Shown: in pieces, positions 1 to 12,693 of the stretch
How the letters are laid out: each line of letters starts with the position of its first letter
How positions within the stretch are numbered: the stretch's first letter is position 1
Assembly (NCBI RefSeq): GCF_011386835.1
Contig: NC_088795.1
Span: forward strand, 105,708,434 to 105,772,433
Direction: 5' to 3'
DNA: 64,000 nucleotides
From: Chrysemys picta bellii
Taxonomy: Eukaryota > Chordata > Testudines > Emydidae
Notes under the pieces: generated by a model
The model's input: only the letters and a program-made list of their open reading frames with translations
Database searches by the model: none
What the model was told of the DNA's origin: nothing
Translations under genes and position numbers: made by a program

Positions 1-1124
1 TTCCCTTTCCCCAAATTCTAAAAAAGCATATACTAATTTATGAATTCTAATTGATACTGCCCCATTTATTAATTTTTATCACTCAGTGCTGAATTTTGGA
101 AGAGATTGCACTCAGCATTATGTCATGTTCATTCTACACTCTAATAAACTATTTGTGCTGACCAAGAGTTTACCAGAAATATATTGTGCAGCATACTTCC
201 ATTTTGTCAGTTAATGTATACTTCGGCTCATTGTTCAAACTGAGTGTTTGGCAAAATACAAGGAAATGGGAGAAATGCATAGTGCATACAGTACATGCTA
301 AGCATAAAGGCATCACTCAAAATAAAAACAATAGGAACCTGTGCACCTGCCAAAACAAAATATACGGATACTATTGGAGCTCTATTGATAAGAAAAATTA
401 AAATCTCTCCATCACACACACACTCGAAAGTTGCTTACAGTAATAAGCAAAATGATTAGGAAACTTAAACAAACACCTAAACTGGGAGACTTTATGGGCT
501 GATTGAGGATTAGTAACTCAGAAATTGATATGAATGGATGCTATCAAGACAGAAAAGAAAAAAACTGATATTCAGATATGAATTATGTGTATTTGTAGGG
601 TTTATAATTTCAGAAATGTTGATACCTCAAATTATCTATTGAAAGGATTTCAAATTGTAGACTTAGGACCCAGGCAAATCTTCAGTTTGTTCATATCTCT
701 ATAACTATACAGTTGTCACTTTTTTAGATCAGATCAGTACCACATGGAAGCCATTAAAACTGTTAATTTTTGAGATGACTGAGTCAAATAAAACTGAATA
801 TTGACTCAGATCAAGCATAGTCAAGGAAGTGCTGATCAGTGCTCCTACCTCTGCCTGTCCTGCCAGATCCAATCAGTTCAAACAATTTCCACAACCTCAA
901 ATATGCAAAGGGAGGAGGAGAAAGGACGTCCAAGCATTTCCCCTCTCCTTTTGAGGACATCTGTGCCAAAATAGGAGAAGATCCCAGGCTTTGCGGGTCA
1001 TCTTCCCCAGCCTTCATGGACAGAGACTCCTCAGAGTCCCCTGCTGTATGGCAGAGTGTTGAAGCTATTCTCATTCAAGACTAGACCCCATCTGAAGGGC
1101 TCATCAGACTGATGGATGGTCTCT
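1..1124. other. AT-rich intergenic or intronic DNA, no gene seen
   Basis: I see no convincing coding exon, RNA gene or intact mobile element. Open frames are short and lack recognisable domains. A short CA run lies near 413-424. The stretch near 780-810 has a weak likeness to the LTR family seen at 53946-54833, so old LTR remains may begin before 1125. Confidence 0.6.
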
Positions 1125-1490
1125 GCTAAGCTTATTAACATATCCGCAGTCTCTTTTATTTTTAATGTTTTCTGTGTAATGCTTTCACCTTGAGAATAAA
1201 TGTGCTTGCTTAGAAAGTTCTGTGTGGTAATGTATAACTTTATATTCTTTGAAGAAAGGGCAAAGAACAGATTCTGGCATGTCCAGGCAGTCCGGCTTGC
1301 TGGGAATATACCAGTGTAAGCAAGGAACTCTCCAGCCTGGAAAAAAACCCTGTTCAGCAGGTAAAGAGATGTGGGTTTCTGTCCAGAAAGGTGACAGCTG
1401 AGGAGATGGGAGCCTAAAAGTGGGTGTCCATGCTGGACCATGGGAGCAATACTGTGCAGTTGGCCTGAATTGTGTCCTGTATTGTCATAG
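1125..1490 (+). repeat. Old LTR fragment, same family as 53946-54833
   Basis: The segment shares collinear blocks with 54455-54770: a CTAAGCTTATTA-like start, a T-rich block, GTAATGCTTTCACCTT, then AGAATAAATGT (a poly(A) signal), a GTGTGGTA block, and a distal GGTGACAGCTGAGGAG-like block. The same order recurs on the minus strand in the split LTR at 33422-40290. The shared poly(A) region and the TG start of the other copies indicate an LTR. The 5' part of this copy is missing or too diverged to see. Confidence 0.55.
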
Positions 1491-3667
1491 CATGTGTAAT
1501 TTATGAGAGTATGACTTGCCATAATTGCCAGAAGCAGTGCAAGCAAGTTCTGTAGAAGGTAAAAAAGAAATAGGAAAAGAGAGATGGGGAAAATGAATTC
1601 TGAACAGATGAAGAAAGGTCAGGTTTTTGAGCCATGCAAAAAAAGGCAGCTCAACACTGAGGTCTGGACAAAAGACACAGCTAGTAGACTTGCTGTATTC
1701 CAACAACCAGAAGAGGAATGATGGTCAAGGTCTGCAGGGAACATCTAGTCTACTGGTAGAGGTTTCAGCAGGTGGAGGAAATCTTAGATTACATTCCCAA
1801 GAGGGAGGCTGGAAAGAAGCCGACAGAGTTAGCAACTGTGTTCCATCCCACCTGAATACATCACTGCAGCTGCAATTGTGGACAGGTCCACATGTGGCCC
1901 AAGAGAGGTGCCGGCTGGGAGCTGCAAGGCTAAAGGTAGGTGTCTTTGCTGGACCATGAATGGGAAGGTGCAAGTGCCATGAAATGTGACTATATCAATT
2001 ATTTTAAAGAGCTGCAAGTAGAACTGATATGTTTAAATAGAGTCACATTTCTCTGTCATTATCTAGACTTATTCAGACAAAAAGGTCTCCCAGTTGAGTC
2101 ACTTTCTTTAACAGCAAGTGGAAAGCTGTAATCCTAAATTGCATAATCATGATTGCCAGGAGGTCTGTTAGTGTTGGTTCAATATTGATGTTTCTCTTGT
2201 TCCAGCCTGAGGATTCCTATTGTGGGACATAGCAGGCCAATATTTATCATTGTCTTTATGTAAATCACTTGAACACTAAGATTAATACCAGTTGCATTAC
2301 CATCACCTGGACACATGGTAGATTGTGTACGCACTATATTACAATAGAATATAGAGAATTGGACATGGAGCTATACTACACTTTATCTATAGCTGAATGG
2401 AAAGCAGGTGAGAATGAAATGTTTACAAAGTGGCTTGCAGCTCGCACTGAAGAGCTGGTGGATAAGCTGTGACTGAAGTGATGATAATGAAAATTGACAA
2501 AATCAAAAATAAGAGAAACAATTGTCAAAGTCAATTAATTATTTGTAATCAAAATATATACTATAATTGTGCAGACATATAAATGAGATGCTGAACTTCT
2601 TTTACTGGAACTGGCAAATATACCTGTTTCCACAAATATTGTCACCAGACTCCACATCTTATGTTATTGATTGGGGTCTCTGGACATTACAGTAATATAA
2701 ATATTAAATAATAATGTTAAGGTTTCATTCAATTGCTTATACTTTGACTCTTTTATCTTTCAGTCTAAATGACCCAGGGTTGCACTCTGAACAGTGAGAA
2801 TGAAATGAAATATTGAACCGCTGCCTGGCTCACTAGCACCTTCCATCTTGTGCACTGAGGTCCGGATCCAACTCACACTAGAGTCAATGGATCAGTCCCT
2901 GAATGAGGCAGGAGTCCTGTATAAAAAACAGTATGTGATTGTGCAGCAAAGTATTGTATTGTAATAGAACCAGGCAGAGGATGGTCAGTCCATTTCACAA
3001 AGGATTTGGAAATTTGGTTTCTCTATGGTTTCGAACAATTGCCCAAAATTTTGAAATTTTCTGTAAAACAGAATTACCGTTCTCTGCCTAGCTCCACTGG
3101 AAGGACCCTGGAAGGCCTACTCCACCTGATGGGCTGCACCAGAGCTAGGAACCTGGGGAGCCCACAAGCCCAACCTTTTGAGGAACAGATAGGAGTTCCA
3201 GGGCTTCCAGGCTCCCAGTCAGCCTGCCAGAGGGGCTGCTGAGCAGCCAGATGGGCAAGCTGGCAGGAAACAAAGCAGTGGCACTTCTTCAAAAATAGTC
3301 CCTTGGCACATTTCAATGAAGACAAATCAGCATGGTTGGATGAGAAAATGTTTTGTTGACATTTTTCTGTGCAGTTATATATTTTAACACATGCAAAATG
3401 GATCAGTTAGGGTTGTATAGACAACCTTACATTTTCTAGTCTCTAACATTTGAATGCTCTACTCCGAACAAGAAATGGACAGGAAACAGTTTTCCTGTCG
3501 TTCCCTCCCCCAGCCCCATAACATTTTAAAGAGTTTGGAAATGTTCCCATTCCACATCAGGAATGAATCCTGACACCTTTCAAAGTGCTTTTTTTTTTCT
3601 TTTTAGACAGCTACCTCCTCCCACAGTCAATAGCTCAGTGTTTAGGGTACTTAGCTATGATGTGGAA
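1491..3667. other. No gene seen; minor repeat remains
   Basis: There is no recognisable protein. The stretch 1690-1960 repeats a short TGTC..TGCTGGACCATG-type motif also present near 1425-1445, so it may be another broken piece of the LTR at 1125-1490. The part 3006-3290 reads like a diverged interspersed repeat. The rest is AT-rich and unassigned. Confidence 0.5.
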
Positions 3668-4821
3668 CAGTATTCCCTCTAATTTTTTAGGTCCATGTGC
3701 AGAATGAATTTTTTTAGTGCTCCAATATCGAGGTGATGTGTGGTCGGGGGGAGGTGAGGGTTTGGGAATGTGGGGGCTCAGGGCTGGGGCAGCAGGTTGG
3801 GTGCGGCCTCTGGGGCTTAGGGCTGCAGCAGAGAGAGAGAGGACTCTCCCAAGTAGGGCCTGCCTTAGGGAAAATGCACCCTCGGCGAAATTGCGTTTTG
3901 GTCCCTTTGGACCCGTGGGCATGGTATGCTTCCCCTGGCCCCCATGGGCTACCCTCCCTTTACCCCTAACCTCTGCACTGTGCCCCCTTCATCCCATTCC
4001 CTGCCCCCTCCTGCACCCTAACCCCTACAGTGTGCCCCCTTTGCCCCAACCCCTGCACCTCCCTCTTGTGTGCTGAGGGAGTGTGTGACAGAGTGTGTGT
4101 TTGACAGTGTGTATTGTGTTGAGGGGAATGTGTGTGTGCCTGAGTGAGTGTATGAGTCTCTTTAAGAAAACACTCAGGGTCAGGTGGCCAAAGACTTGCT
4201 TAGAATTAGACACAAGCAGCTGCCTCTGGACCCAGAGAGGCATCAGCACCCAGAGATTCCCCCTATCCCATCACCTCAGCTCAGTGGAGACTGGATACAT
4301 GGGTGTGGGGAGAGAGGGAGACACCCTGACATCAACTCCCCCCCCCAGCAGACAGGAGGATGCTCCCTGTCCAGAGTGGCCAGGGGCTCTGGGGAGGAGG
4401 GGGGACAGTAGCAGCAGCAGCTGCACATGGCAGTGGAGCAGGGGGGATGAGGGGCACCCTGCTCCAGAGAAGTCACCTGGCTCCGCTAGAACTCCAACTT
4501 CTCCCTGCAGCTCGGGTCCCTCCCCTCAGGCCAAAAGCTGCTGCTCTGCCTGCCTGCCTGCTGCCTCCATCAGCCCAGCTGTCTCTTGGCAAATCAGATA
4601 GGAATCAGGCAAACCCTGCGCATGGCGCCTCCTTTGGCGGGCCTCCCTGGGCCACCACACAGATTGCCCACGAACCCGCAGGGACAGCCCTTCCCCGCAG
4701 CAGTGACAGGCACCTCTCCCCACTGGCCGTGGCAGCTCTTGTGGAGCTGGGCTGAGGGAGGGGTGCCTCTCCCCACCTGTGCAGCCCTTGATAGTGTGCT
4801 GCACAGCTTACAGGGAACTTA
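3668..4821. mobile_element. GC-rich non-autonomous hAT-like element
   Basis: The left end CAGTATTCCCTCTAA and the right end, which reads in reverse as CTAAGTTCCCTGTAAG, form imperfect terminal inverted repeats. The interior is GC-rich and holds no transposase, only spurious open frames. A GTGTGT-rich block lies at 4078-4150. The flanks ATGTGGAA and GTGTGAAG match at only 5 of 8 positions, so the target duplication is weak. The CAG start and general layout fit a hAT relic; the exact right end is uncertain. Confidence 0.5.
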
Positions 4822-4854
4822 GGTGTGAAGACCTCCCTACTAAACCTGATTTAG

Positions 4855-4930
4855 AGCAGGGACTTAAACCTAAGTCGTCCACATCCCAGGTGAGTGTCCT
4901 GACCACTGAATTATTGGCTATTCTTGGGCT
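4855..4930 (-). repeat. tRNA-like repeat module, antisense
   Basis: Read on the minus strand, the segment has a tRNA-like order: a ...CAGTGGTCAGGACACTCACC block resembling box A and its stem, then a box-B-like part near GACTTAGGTTTAAGTCCC. The same module recurs at 8452, 24208, 24294, 32966, 33173 and around 60.7-60.9 kb. It is probably a SINE-like relic and not a functional tRNA. Confidence 0.45.
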
Positions 4931-5039
4931 GGGTAGGTTTTACATTCTGGGATGCAATCCAGACCAGTAAGTGGTTGTCACTGCCTAACTCACAGTCTGA
5001 GGTGCCTCATAGTGCTTTGCTGTTGTAGCTCCCAATCAG

Positions 5040-5880
5040 GGCCATTCACAAATAATCTAGCAGCACTCAGGTCACACCCGCAGTGTCTGTGTATAGCTGC
5101 AGTCCTGGTCCAGCAACTCTGACACTAGTAGCTGGTCAGCAACACTCCAGTCACACTCTGGCTTCCACCAGCCTTGGTTACTACTTGCAGGTGACCCCAG
5201 CACACTCCCACTCTCTAATTTTCCCAAAAACTTGTATTCTGCACTGTTTAGCCCTTTCCTTGACAGTTCAGATATTGAAGTTCCATTGCCCCTGTAAATG
5301 GTCAATATTCAACAGTTTGCTACTTTAACTGGAATTACTAAAGAGTTCAGTTTAAACAAACACTGAATTTGTTTTGATTAAAAATAAAACAAGTTTATCT
5401 AAAAACAATGAGATATATTTGTACTTAAAATCTAAGGTATTAAAGTCAGAAATGATTACAAAAGAAATCAAGATAAAATGCATTCTAGTAGCTAAAATTT
5501 AACAAGCTAGATTTGGTTTAAGGTAAAATCCTTATCACATGTTCCAGCAGCAAGGCTGACCAAATTCTCAGGTCAAGATCTCCCCTATCAAAGACCTTTG
5601 TCTTCTTCAGAGAGGGTTAGAGACAGATGACCTGGGGTGTTTTGACACTTACTTTTATAGTCAACTTTGCAGTGGATTCTTCTGAGGGTTACCCCTCAAA
5701 GCAAAGTTTATTCAAACAGTAAAGGTGACATGGAGTCTGGTGGTGAAGGTGGTTCCATGTTCTTTCTTCTCCATGTATGCTGAAACACATATTTGTCTTG
5801 TGTTTTGCCATTTCCCCCTCTTGTTGCCTCACAGACCTTGATTACTTTAGGATAAACCTGTTTAACAATTTTGCCTAGTC
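5040..5880 (-). repeat. Probable old LTR, likely minus strand
   Basis: No coding capacity. The block contains a long A-rich stretch with AAAATAAAACAAG, then AAGTCAGAAATGATTACAA, then C/T-rich and CTCTTGTTGCCTCAC blocks, an order I associate with minus-strand ERV LTRs in turtle genomes. I could not define its ends or a target duplication, so this is a family-level impression only. Confidence 0.35.
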
Positions 5881-6530
5881 AGGGCCGTGTACATGTGCTA
5901 ACGTTTGTACATGTGCTAACAACATGATATAATGGGAATTCATAACTCTACATAAAATGTTGCTACATACATTTCATCATGATTATTGACCAGCAAGTTA
6001 TTAATTTTCAGATGATACCCCAAGGAATAGTTTGTACAAAGATTATTACAATAGTGTGTAAGGTATGAATACAGGTGTGCTTTCTGTCACTGTGGTGTGT
6101 CTCCACCTTCTCTGTTGGACTTGTTCCACTTTCTGGGATCAAGCATGTGCTCTCTCTTTCACTGAGCAGAGATTCCACCCTGGACAAGGGAAACGTTTCT
6201 TGACAAAAAAATTGTTAAACCCAGTACATTCCATTATCAATTTCTGTTTCAATGAATTGACATTTTCCGATGAAAAAAATGTTTAGTTGAAAAATGCGCA
6301 ATCACTTCTACTCTGGACTCTAACATTCTTTTACTGTAGTTTTTGTATGAATTAACATTCAGTGTTCTATTCTATTGTAATTACTGAAGTGTATAGGAAT
6401 TGGACAGTTTCTATTTAAATCATTTGTGAGCCCTCTAGTGGCTCTCCCTGTTTTCTATTTCACAAGGCACCAAAATCTAATTCAACTGCAGTGTACATAA
6501 TTACCTGGGCCTTATACTACATGGTACTTG
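5881..6530. other. AT-rich DNA, no gene seen
   Basis: No supported gene. A short tandem duplication of GTACATGTGCTAAC occurs at about 5888-5920. Nothing else is recognised. Confidence 0.55.
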
Positions 6531-7672
6531 TGTGATGGGTTGGACCCCCCTTCCAAGATGCCACCTGATGTGCTAGGATCCCACTGAACCTGCCTGTTGC
6601 ACTAGCCTGGGTTCCCCTTACTCTGTGCTGCTGTGATAGGCTCTCAAGCCCCCTTCCAGCACACAAACAGATATGGACACACTGTGGAATCAAACAGAGT
6701 CTGCTATCAGCTCTGTGTGGGAGAACTCAGCTCGAGGAATTCCCCAGCAGTTTGGTGCACACACCTTCTGGACTGTAAACGCAAAATTATATTGTCTTTT
6801 GCTACATAGGGATTTATACAGCATAAGCTCATGAAATTTGCTCCCTCCCTCAATGTGGAGGAAGATATGCACAGCTTTCCTCTCCTCCCCCCACCAGTTA
6901 TGAATAGCGAACATAACAAAGCAGATTATTGAGCAAATAAAACAAAAAATGCAAACTAATCTTAATGGAATACTGGCTACAAATAATAATTTCTCACCCT
7001 AAAAGTTGTTTCAAGCAGGTTACAGAATTTCTTGAAGGTAAACTGCACTGCTTGCAGCTTAAATCTCCGGGGATTCTTTTTTAGAGGTTGATCTGTCTCT
7101 CCTAGCCTCAGCCCCTACCTCCCCAGCTTAGTTCCTTTGTTTCTTCTGACACTTTCAGCAGTCTTCCTTCTTGGGCAGGGAGGCAGTGGAGAAGAGCCAA
7201 GATCAACTCTCTCTCCAGCCTTAAATAGGATTTGCATATGGTGGGAATCTTTTGTTTCCCAATTTGTTCCCCACTTCCTTCCCATGGAAAAGTACCAGCA
7301 TTTCAAGATGATATCCTGTACCAGGTTACAAGATCACATGACCCTGCAGTGTCAAAGCATCATCCCAGGAAACTTATCAGGAAGGAGGGAAATTAATATC
7401 TTCAAAGTCCTATTGTCCTTCCAAATGACCCATACAGGCTGATTGCATACTGTCTGGTGGGTGCTCCCCAAGTACACACAGCTGTAATTGTTACATAGTT
7501 AATATTTCAACTTCAGATACAGAAATGATACATGAGTACAACTTGAATAATCACATTCAGTAAATCATAACCTTTCCAATGATATCGTACATGAGCCATT
7601 TTGCATAAATTAGATACGCCATATTCATATCATAACCATATTTCTATGATTAATATGGGGTGTAATGTCACA
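6531..7672 (-). mobile_element. Solo LTR of an endogenous retrovirus-like element
   Basis: The segment starts TGTGATGGGTTGG and ends AATGTCACA, giving TG...CA termini. Orientation is set by a TATA-like CCTATTTAAGGCTGG on the minus strand near 7225, followed by a purine-rich leader-like stretch. No internal coding region is attached, so it is read as a solo LTR. The flanks ACTTG and GTTCC do not form a clear duplication, so either an end is slightly wrong or the copy is old. The length of about 1.14 kb is within the LTR range. Confidence 0.55.
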
Positions 7673-8451
7673 GTTCCCTCGTATTCTTAATGTTGTATAA
7701 AGAGCAAAGATACAAACATTACATTTATTTTAGAAAAAATAACATGAAGAAGAAAAAAAATACAACACAGTCGTTCTGCATCCTTCAAGCCAAAAGATTG
7801 AGCAGGGCTTGAATCAGCAGTCATCTAAGTTTGTTATACTGCTGTTATGCTGAGATGTCTAAATGATGCAGCAGAGAACTGTAATTACAGTGCACAGCTG
7901 TATGGGAGGGAAAAGGGGAAAATGTGAATAGTGAGAAAGAATGTATGTATGCATTAATGGCCCATATTGTATTTCCATTAGATCAAATGGGATAATGATC
8001 ATCATTCACAAACAATGAAAATGCCACAATGAAAACACTGAAACATAAGAAGCAGGATAAAAATATATAATATAAATTATAAACTAAATATAAATAATTA
8101 TAGCAAGTAACCTTGCCTCTAAGCGTTTCCTGGCTCTCCTTGCCATTCTTTTTTTAGAAAGTTAATGAAATTGAGTGAAAGTTTTCAGTCATTAGTTCTG
8201 TGTCACTATATATTTAATATTGAACTGCAAACCACAATCAAATTCAGTGTAGCCCAGATTATGTCTTGAATATCCTTCAGCCTGTCCATCTAGAAATAAT
8301 TTTAATTAACTACTTTAAAATTCCTTTTGCCCCATCAAATCTTTTTGTATGGTACTCCTGGTTCACTGTAAGTATCTTCAGCATCACATATACCAAGGTT
8401 TCCATGGATTGCAATGGTGCATCTGATATTTGTGATAGGAGACAATAGGGT
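7673..8451. other. AT-rich DNA, no gene seen
   Basis: High A+T content, with no exon, RNA gene or repeat family that I recognise. Confidence 0.55.
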
Positions 8452-8512
8452 CCAGTGGTTAGAGCAGCTCCTTTGGGTCCAGAGACCTGAGATCTATTTC
8501 AAACCCTTCCAT
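8452..8512 (+). repeat. tRNA-like repeat module, sense
   Basis: TCCAGTGGTTAGAGCAGCTCC followed by CAGAGACCTGAGATC and a TTTCAAACCC block resembles a degraded box A, stem and box B of a tRNA. It abuts the CR1 tail at 8536. It is related to the modules at 24208 and 33173 and is probably SINE-like. Confidence 0.45.
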
Positions 8513-8535
8513 TGGCTCACTGTAGGCAAAATTCA

Positions 8536-9290
8536 TCCCTGCACAGAGTCCTGCACTTAGGATGGAAGAATCCCATGTACTGCTACAGACTAGGGCCTGA
8601 GTGGCTAGGCAGCAGTTCTGCAGAAAAGGACATAGGGATTACAGTAGATGAGAAGCTGGATATGAGTCAACAGTATGCTCTCGTTGCCAAGAAAGTTAAC
8701 GGCATATTGGGCTGCATTAGTAGGAGGATTGCCAGCAGATCACGGGACGTGATCATTCCCCTCTATTCGGCGTTGCTGAGGCTTCATCTGGAGTACAGTG
8801 TCCAGTTTTGGGCTCCACACTACAAGAAGGATGTGTCCAGCATAGGGAAACAGAAATAATTAGGGGGCTGGAGCACGTGACTTATCAGGAGAGGCTGAGG
8901 GAACTGGGTTGGTTTAGTCTGCAGAAGAGAAGAATGAGGAGGGATATGATAGCTGCTTTTAACTACCTAAAAGGGGGTTCCAAAGAGGATGGATCTAGAC
9001 TGTTCTCAGTGGAAGCAGATGACAGAACAAGGAGTAATCATCTCAAGTTGCAGTGGGGGAGGTTTAGGTTGGATATTAGGAAAAACCTTTTCACTAGGAA
9101 GGTGGTGAAGCACTGGAATGGCTTGCCTAGGGAGGTGGTGGAATCTCCTTTCTTAGAGGTTTTTAAGGTTAGGCTTGACAAAGCCCTGGCTGGGATGATT
9201 TAGTTGGGGATTGGTCCTGCTTTGAGCAGGGGATTGGACTAGATAACCTCCTGAGGTCCGTTCCAACCCTGATATTCTATGATTCTACGA
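8536..9290 (+). mobile_element. CR1 LINE, 5'-truncated 3' end
   Basis: This is a young-looking 3' fragment of a CR1 non-LTR retrotransposon. It keeps the end of the reverse transcriptase ORF and the 3' UTR. It finishes with GGACTAGATAACCTCCTGAGG, then TTCCAACCCTGATATTCTATGATTCTACG, which is the ATTCTATG-type octamer repeat typical of sauropsid CR1. There is no poly(A) tail, as expected for CR1. Heavy 5' truncation is usual for the family. It is the best preserved of the five larger CR1 fragments here. Confidence 0.95.
8540..9201 (+). pseudogene. CR1 ORF2 C-terminal remnant
   Basis: The translation has the familiar C-terminal CR1 reverse transcriptase sequence: GSSSAEKDIGITVDEKLDMS, then VNGILGCI, then [19 protein letters not shown] in one frame. 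It continues after a frame change near 8840 with [17 protein letters not shown] and ends at [12 protein letters not shown]. The catalytic palm is absent because of 5' truncation, so the fragment cannot mobilise itself. The break near 8840 falls where other CR1 copies carry extra bases, so a small deletion is the likely cause. Confidence 0.88.
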
Positions 9291-10838
9291 GAAAATGCTC
9301 TTTAAAACTTTCCTCTGTGTTGCGTTCAATGCCCTCTCCTGTCCTTTGGAGGCAACTGGTACTTATGGGAGTGCTCTGAGCTTCCCAGCCTGCAGGGATG
9401 GCAATTATCCTTCATCTGTCTGGATGGGGAAGAAGGAGGATGGGTCCTTGCATCCTCCCTTCACCCCAACTCTAGGGCTGCAGATGACTGGCCTCACAAA
9501 TGTCCGTTGGGCCTAATCCAGAGACAACTGAAGTCAATGGAAAGGCTCCGATTGTCCTGAGGCCTTTTGTGGGGACACTTCCTTTAAAGAGAGCACTGGC
9601 CAATGTGTCAGATATATTAACAGTTTACCATGCATTAGTAAAAGTTTAACCACCTCTGCACAAGTTCTCTTAAAAATTAATAGTCTTGAATCTAAACAAG
9701 TTTTATTAATGTCTTCCATGTGCAAAAATAAAAAGTGAGTGCAGAGGAAGAGATGCTGCATTATGTTCATTTTGGTCTAGCTTTGTGAATATTATTTATT
9801 ATATCTTGTATTAATGTAGCATCTAATGATTGACATGAGCTGCCAATGCCTTACAAGCGTTCTCTGAGTGGAATGTTAGTTAACTCCAGCTGGTAGTGTT
9901 ATATGGGAGTTATCAGAGTTCAAATTCATATATATATATGATTTTTTAAACCTTTTCTAAAATTTCAAATGTTCAGAATCTTGGAAAAAATGCTAATTTC
10001 CAGCACTCATGCATATGGAAAGAGCATAGTTGGAAAGCTTTTCTGTTCTCAACCATCTCTAATAGCTAATATTAATATTAAATTCTGATTGAAATAATCA
10101 GTGCTGTTTGATGCTTGGGGACAGAATGGATATTAGGAACAAATGGAGTATTGGCAGAAGATTGAGTGGATAACAAAATCCTTGAATGGGTCAAAGATTA
10201 TTTAGTTGAAAAGTGTGGTTACCATGGCAAAAGGATTATAATGAGCAATATGATTGTTTCATTTGCAAAGAGTGAAGCTGAATGCAAGTTAAGTTGAAAA
10301 AGTGGAACTTTATTAAATCCTGTGCACTGCTCCATCCATATGGCTACTTTGCTTCCAGCCCAAATCTCCATGTTTCCTGTTTTTCTGGTGTCTCATCAAT
10401 AACAGCCCCTCCAGAGAACATGGCCCTTCTGAAGCAGTTTCACTGATCCTGATACAATGATAGATTCTTAAAATATGTGTAAGTTATGTTCATATTCAAC
10501 ATGTGGGAAAAAACATGCTGACTAAAAACCTATGACTAATACAGTGTAATCTGAGTAGTCTGACTTTGTTACATGAAATCTATACAATATTCAGCCTATG
10601 TTTGGTACACAATTATCAGCCTGCTAGATGTTTATTTTTATGTAGGATCAAAATAGTATACACCAGAACACCTAGCTTTTTCCTAAGGCATGAAATTGTA
10701 ATGTTTACCATTTACTATGTTTTTGTTGTGGCTAGAAATTTAAGGACAGAGTTCATAAGGTACTGAGGACCTCCTGGAAGGTGGTGAGTACCCTGAACTG
10801 CTAGGCCACGATTCTAACACACCAGATGCCTAAAGTTA
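9291..10838. other. AT-rich DNA, no gene seen
   Basis: There is no recognisable exon or repeat family. A short AT microsatellite lies at about 9930-9945. Open frames are short and without known motifs. Confidence 0.55.
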
Positions 10839-10928
10839 GCAGCATAAATAAGTGACCTGATTTTCAAAGGTGTTAAACACCCATCAGCATCCACTGACTT
10901 CAATGGGAACTGCTGGTTACTGAGCACC

Positions 10929-11407
10929 TGTGTCAGGGCACCTTCTTCTCCCATCTTCCTAGCTCTCACACAGACCACTCAGAGATCTTGCTTGTGTGTA
11001 GTTTATTTACAGTGCTTCATCTCGCCACCTTTTACATACTCATGCAATCATACTATTCACAGAGTCATTCAGCTTAACTACCCGTTCTCCCAAGGGATGG
11101 GATTGTGGGGGTGGGAAAATGTCTCTCCACACTGCGAGCTCCCTTTATCCCTTTATCTTTATCAGGTCCAACTTGCTCACACACATGCACATGCTTTCCC
11201 TCCCTCCCGCCATCACTTGCACTTACTTCCTGTTCTCTTTTCTCCAATCTCCTTGTTAATGGACTAATTAGTTTATGAGCTCCCATGCCCTATTCCCATC
11301 TGGTAATCAGGAACTCCTCTCCTTAATCAGGCTCTCCCCAGGGGCCTTACTGGTTAAACAGTGATCAGAGTGCGGGTTCAGCTGCTGATTCCCAGCACTC
11401 TGTCACA
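10929..11407 (-). repeat. 3' LTR of the deleted Gypsy element
   Basis: This LTR is 479 bp. On the minus strand it begins TGTGACAGAGTGCTGGG and ends CCCTGACACA. AATAAA (plus-strand TTTATT near 11003) lies shortly before the 3' end, as expected for a poly(A) signal. The first 50 bp are repeated, diverged, at 12694-12744. Just upstream on the minus strand is GGCACAGGAGGAGGTA, a plausible polypurine tract. Confidence 0.75.
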
Positions 11408-12299
11408 TACCTCCTCCTGTGCCTGATGGAAAGATGTTTCTTCCGCCACACTCCCCCGCCTCCTTTACTGGAGGTGCTACTCTACTTCAGCCTTTGTTTG
11501 TTCATCTAGGATGTTCATCTAGGATCTCTTTGTAGGTTCCATCCATTCTCCACCCACAAAAATCACATTTGGTGAGTGGAGGTCTCCCCCGTTATTCCAA
11601 TCTGGCCCACAAGTCCTCACACCTGGGGCAATCTGGGGGTGGGGGTAGCATTCCCCACATCCTCAACCTGTTTATTTTGTTGAGGGGTCTGCTTCTATCC
11701 CGCCTTCTCCTGGTTACCCATGGTCACTTGTTCTCCCAATCCTCCAAACTGTTCTTGGGATCCCTCCTTTTGGCATTTTGGAGGTGGGAGGTCTGATAAC
11801 CATTCAACCCCTATTAACAAGTGTGAGTTATTTTTATCTGCTAAGACTATTTCCTTGTCTTTTTTCTCTTCCCCTTTCATCTCTTGGGTATTCCCCTTTC
11901 TGTATTTTCTTTTTGGCTTATGTTCTCCTGTCTCATTTTTTCCAAACTTTCTATATTTACTGGCTCTTTTCTCTTCCCAATGGGTTTCATTCCTTCCCTC
12001 CAGGGTTTCTGGATGCCCCTTTGCCCTCCACTAGTGCCCTCCACTACCCAAACCCACTCCCTTTTAAACTTTCTCCAAACTTCTAGGGAAGAATTTCTTA
12101 TCCCCATGTATATATTACAGCCTCAATCTTGATCAAGGAAGTATCCAATGGGGTTTTATCAATTCTCACCAGAGTAATGAACAGGTTGAGGCAGTGTCCA
12201 CTAGACTCGTTTAATTCCTTCCTATGTTACAGAAATAGTTGATAACTTCTTCATTTCTTTCTGCCCAGGAGTCCTGGCACAACCACAGAATTCTGTAAA

Positions 12300-12693
12300 C
12301 CCACACTCCACATATAGACAATCTCTTTTTATAAATCCCTGCCTCCTACACTAGAATCACATAAACATTCAAGACCCTGTCAGTGGTCCACTGGGCTCCA
12401 CCTTCTTCTTCTCAGTGCCCTGTATGAATTTGCTAGATCATCTGATCTTCTCCTGTTAAATAGACTGCTATCTGTAGGGCCCAGATTCCCTTATTCCGTC
12501 ATGCCCTCATAGCTTCCCTCTCAAATATGACCAAAAATGCATCGGGGTCATCTTCAGGGCCCTTCTTATGGTGACCTCCCCACATATTTGAATGCTGATC
12601 CCTGCCACAGGACTTACCACAATTTGTAGTAGTTGTTGCTGTACATGGACTTGCTCTAAAATAAAGTCCTGTAAGTTTTCTGTTGCTCAGCAT
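12300..12693 (-). pseudogene. Gypsy Gag fragment
   Basis: On the minus strand from 12693 a frame reads MLSNRKLTG and later KKGPEDDPDAFLVIFEREAM. The PEDDPDAFL..FER motif is the opening of the capsid-like domain of the SCAN-related Gag found in reptile Gypsy elements. Downstream the similarity fades into frameshifted sequence, and no zinc knuckle, protease or reverse transcriptase can be read. Gag would form the particle that packages the element RNA; this copy is too short and broken to do so. The identification rests on one short motif plus the LTR context. Confidence 0.6.

Noticed and set aside
4095..4755. Overlapping long frames (168 and 131 codons) in GC-rich DNA
   Set aside because: GC-rich DNA has few stops, several frames overlap, and the region is the interior of a hAT-like element.
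6526..7677. Target duplication for the 6531-7672 LTR
   Set aside because: ACTTG and GTTCC do not match, and shifting the ends by two bases does not improve the match enough.
11720..12132. Plus-strand frames of 82-104 codons rich in Phe, Ser and Leu
   Set aside because: They are antisense to the internal part of the deleted Gypsy element and purely compositional.
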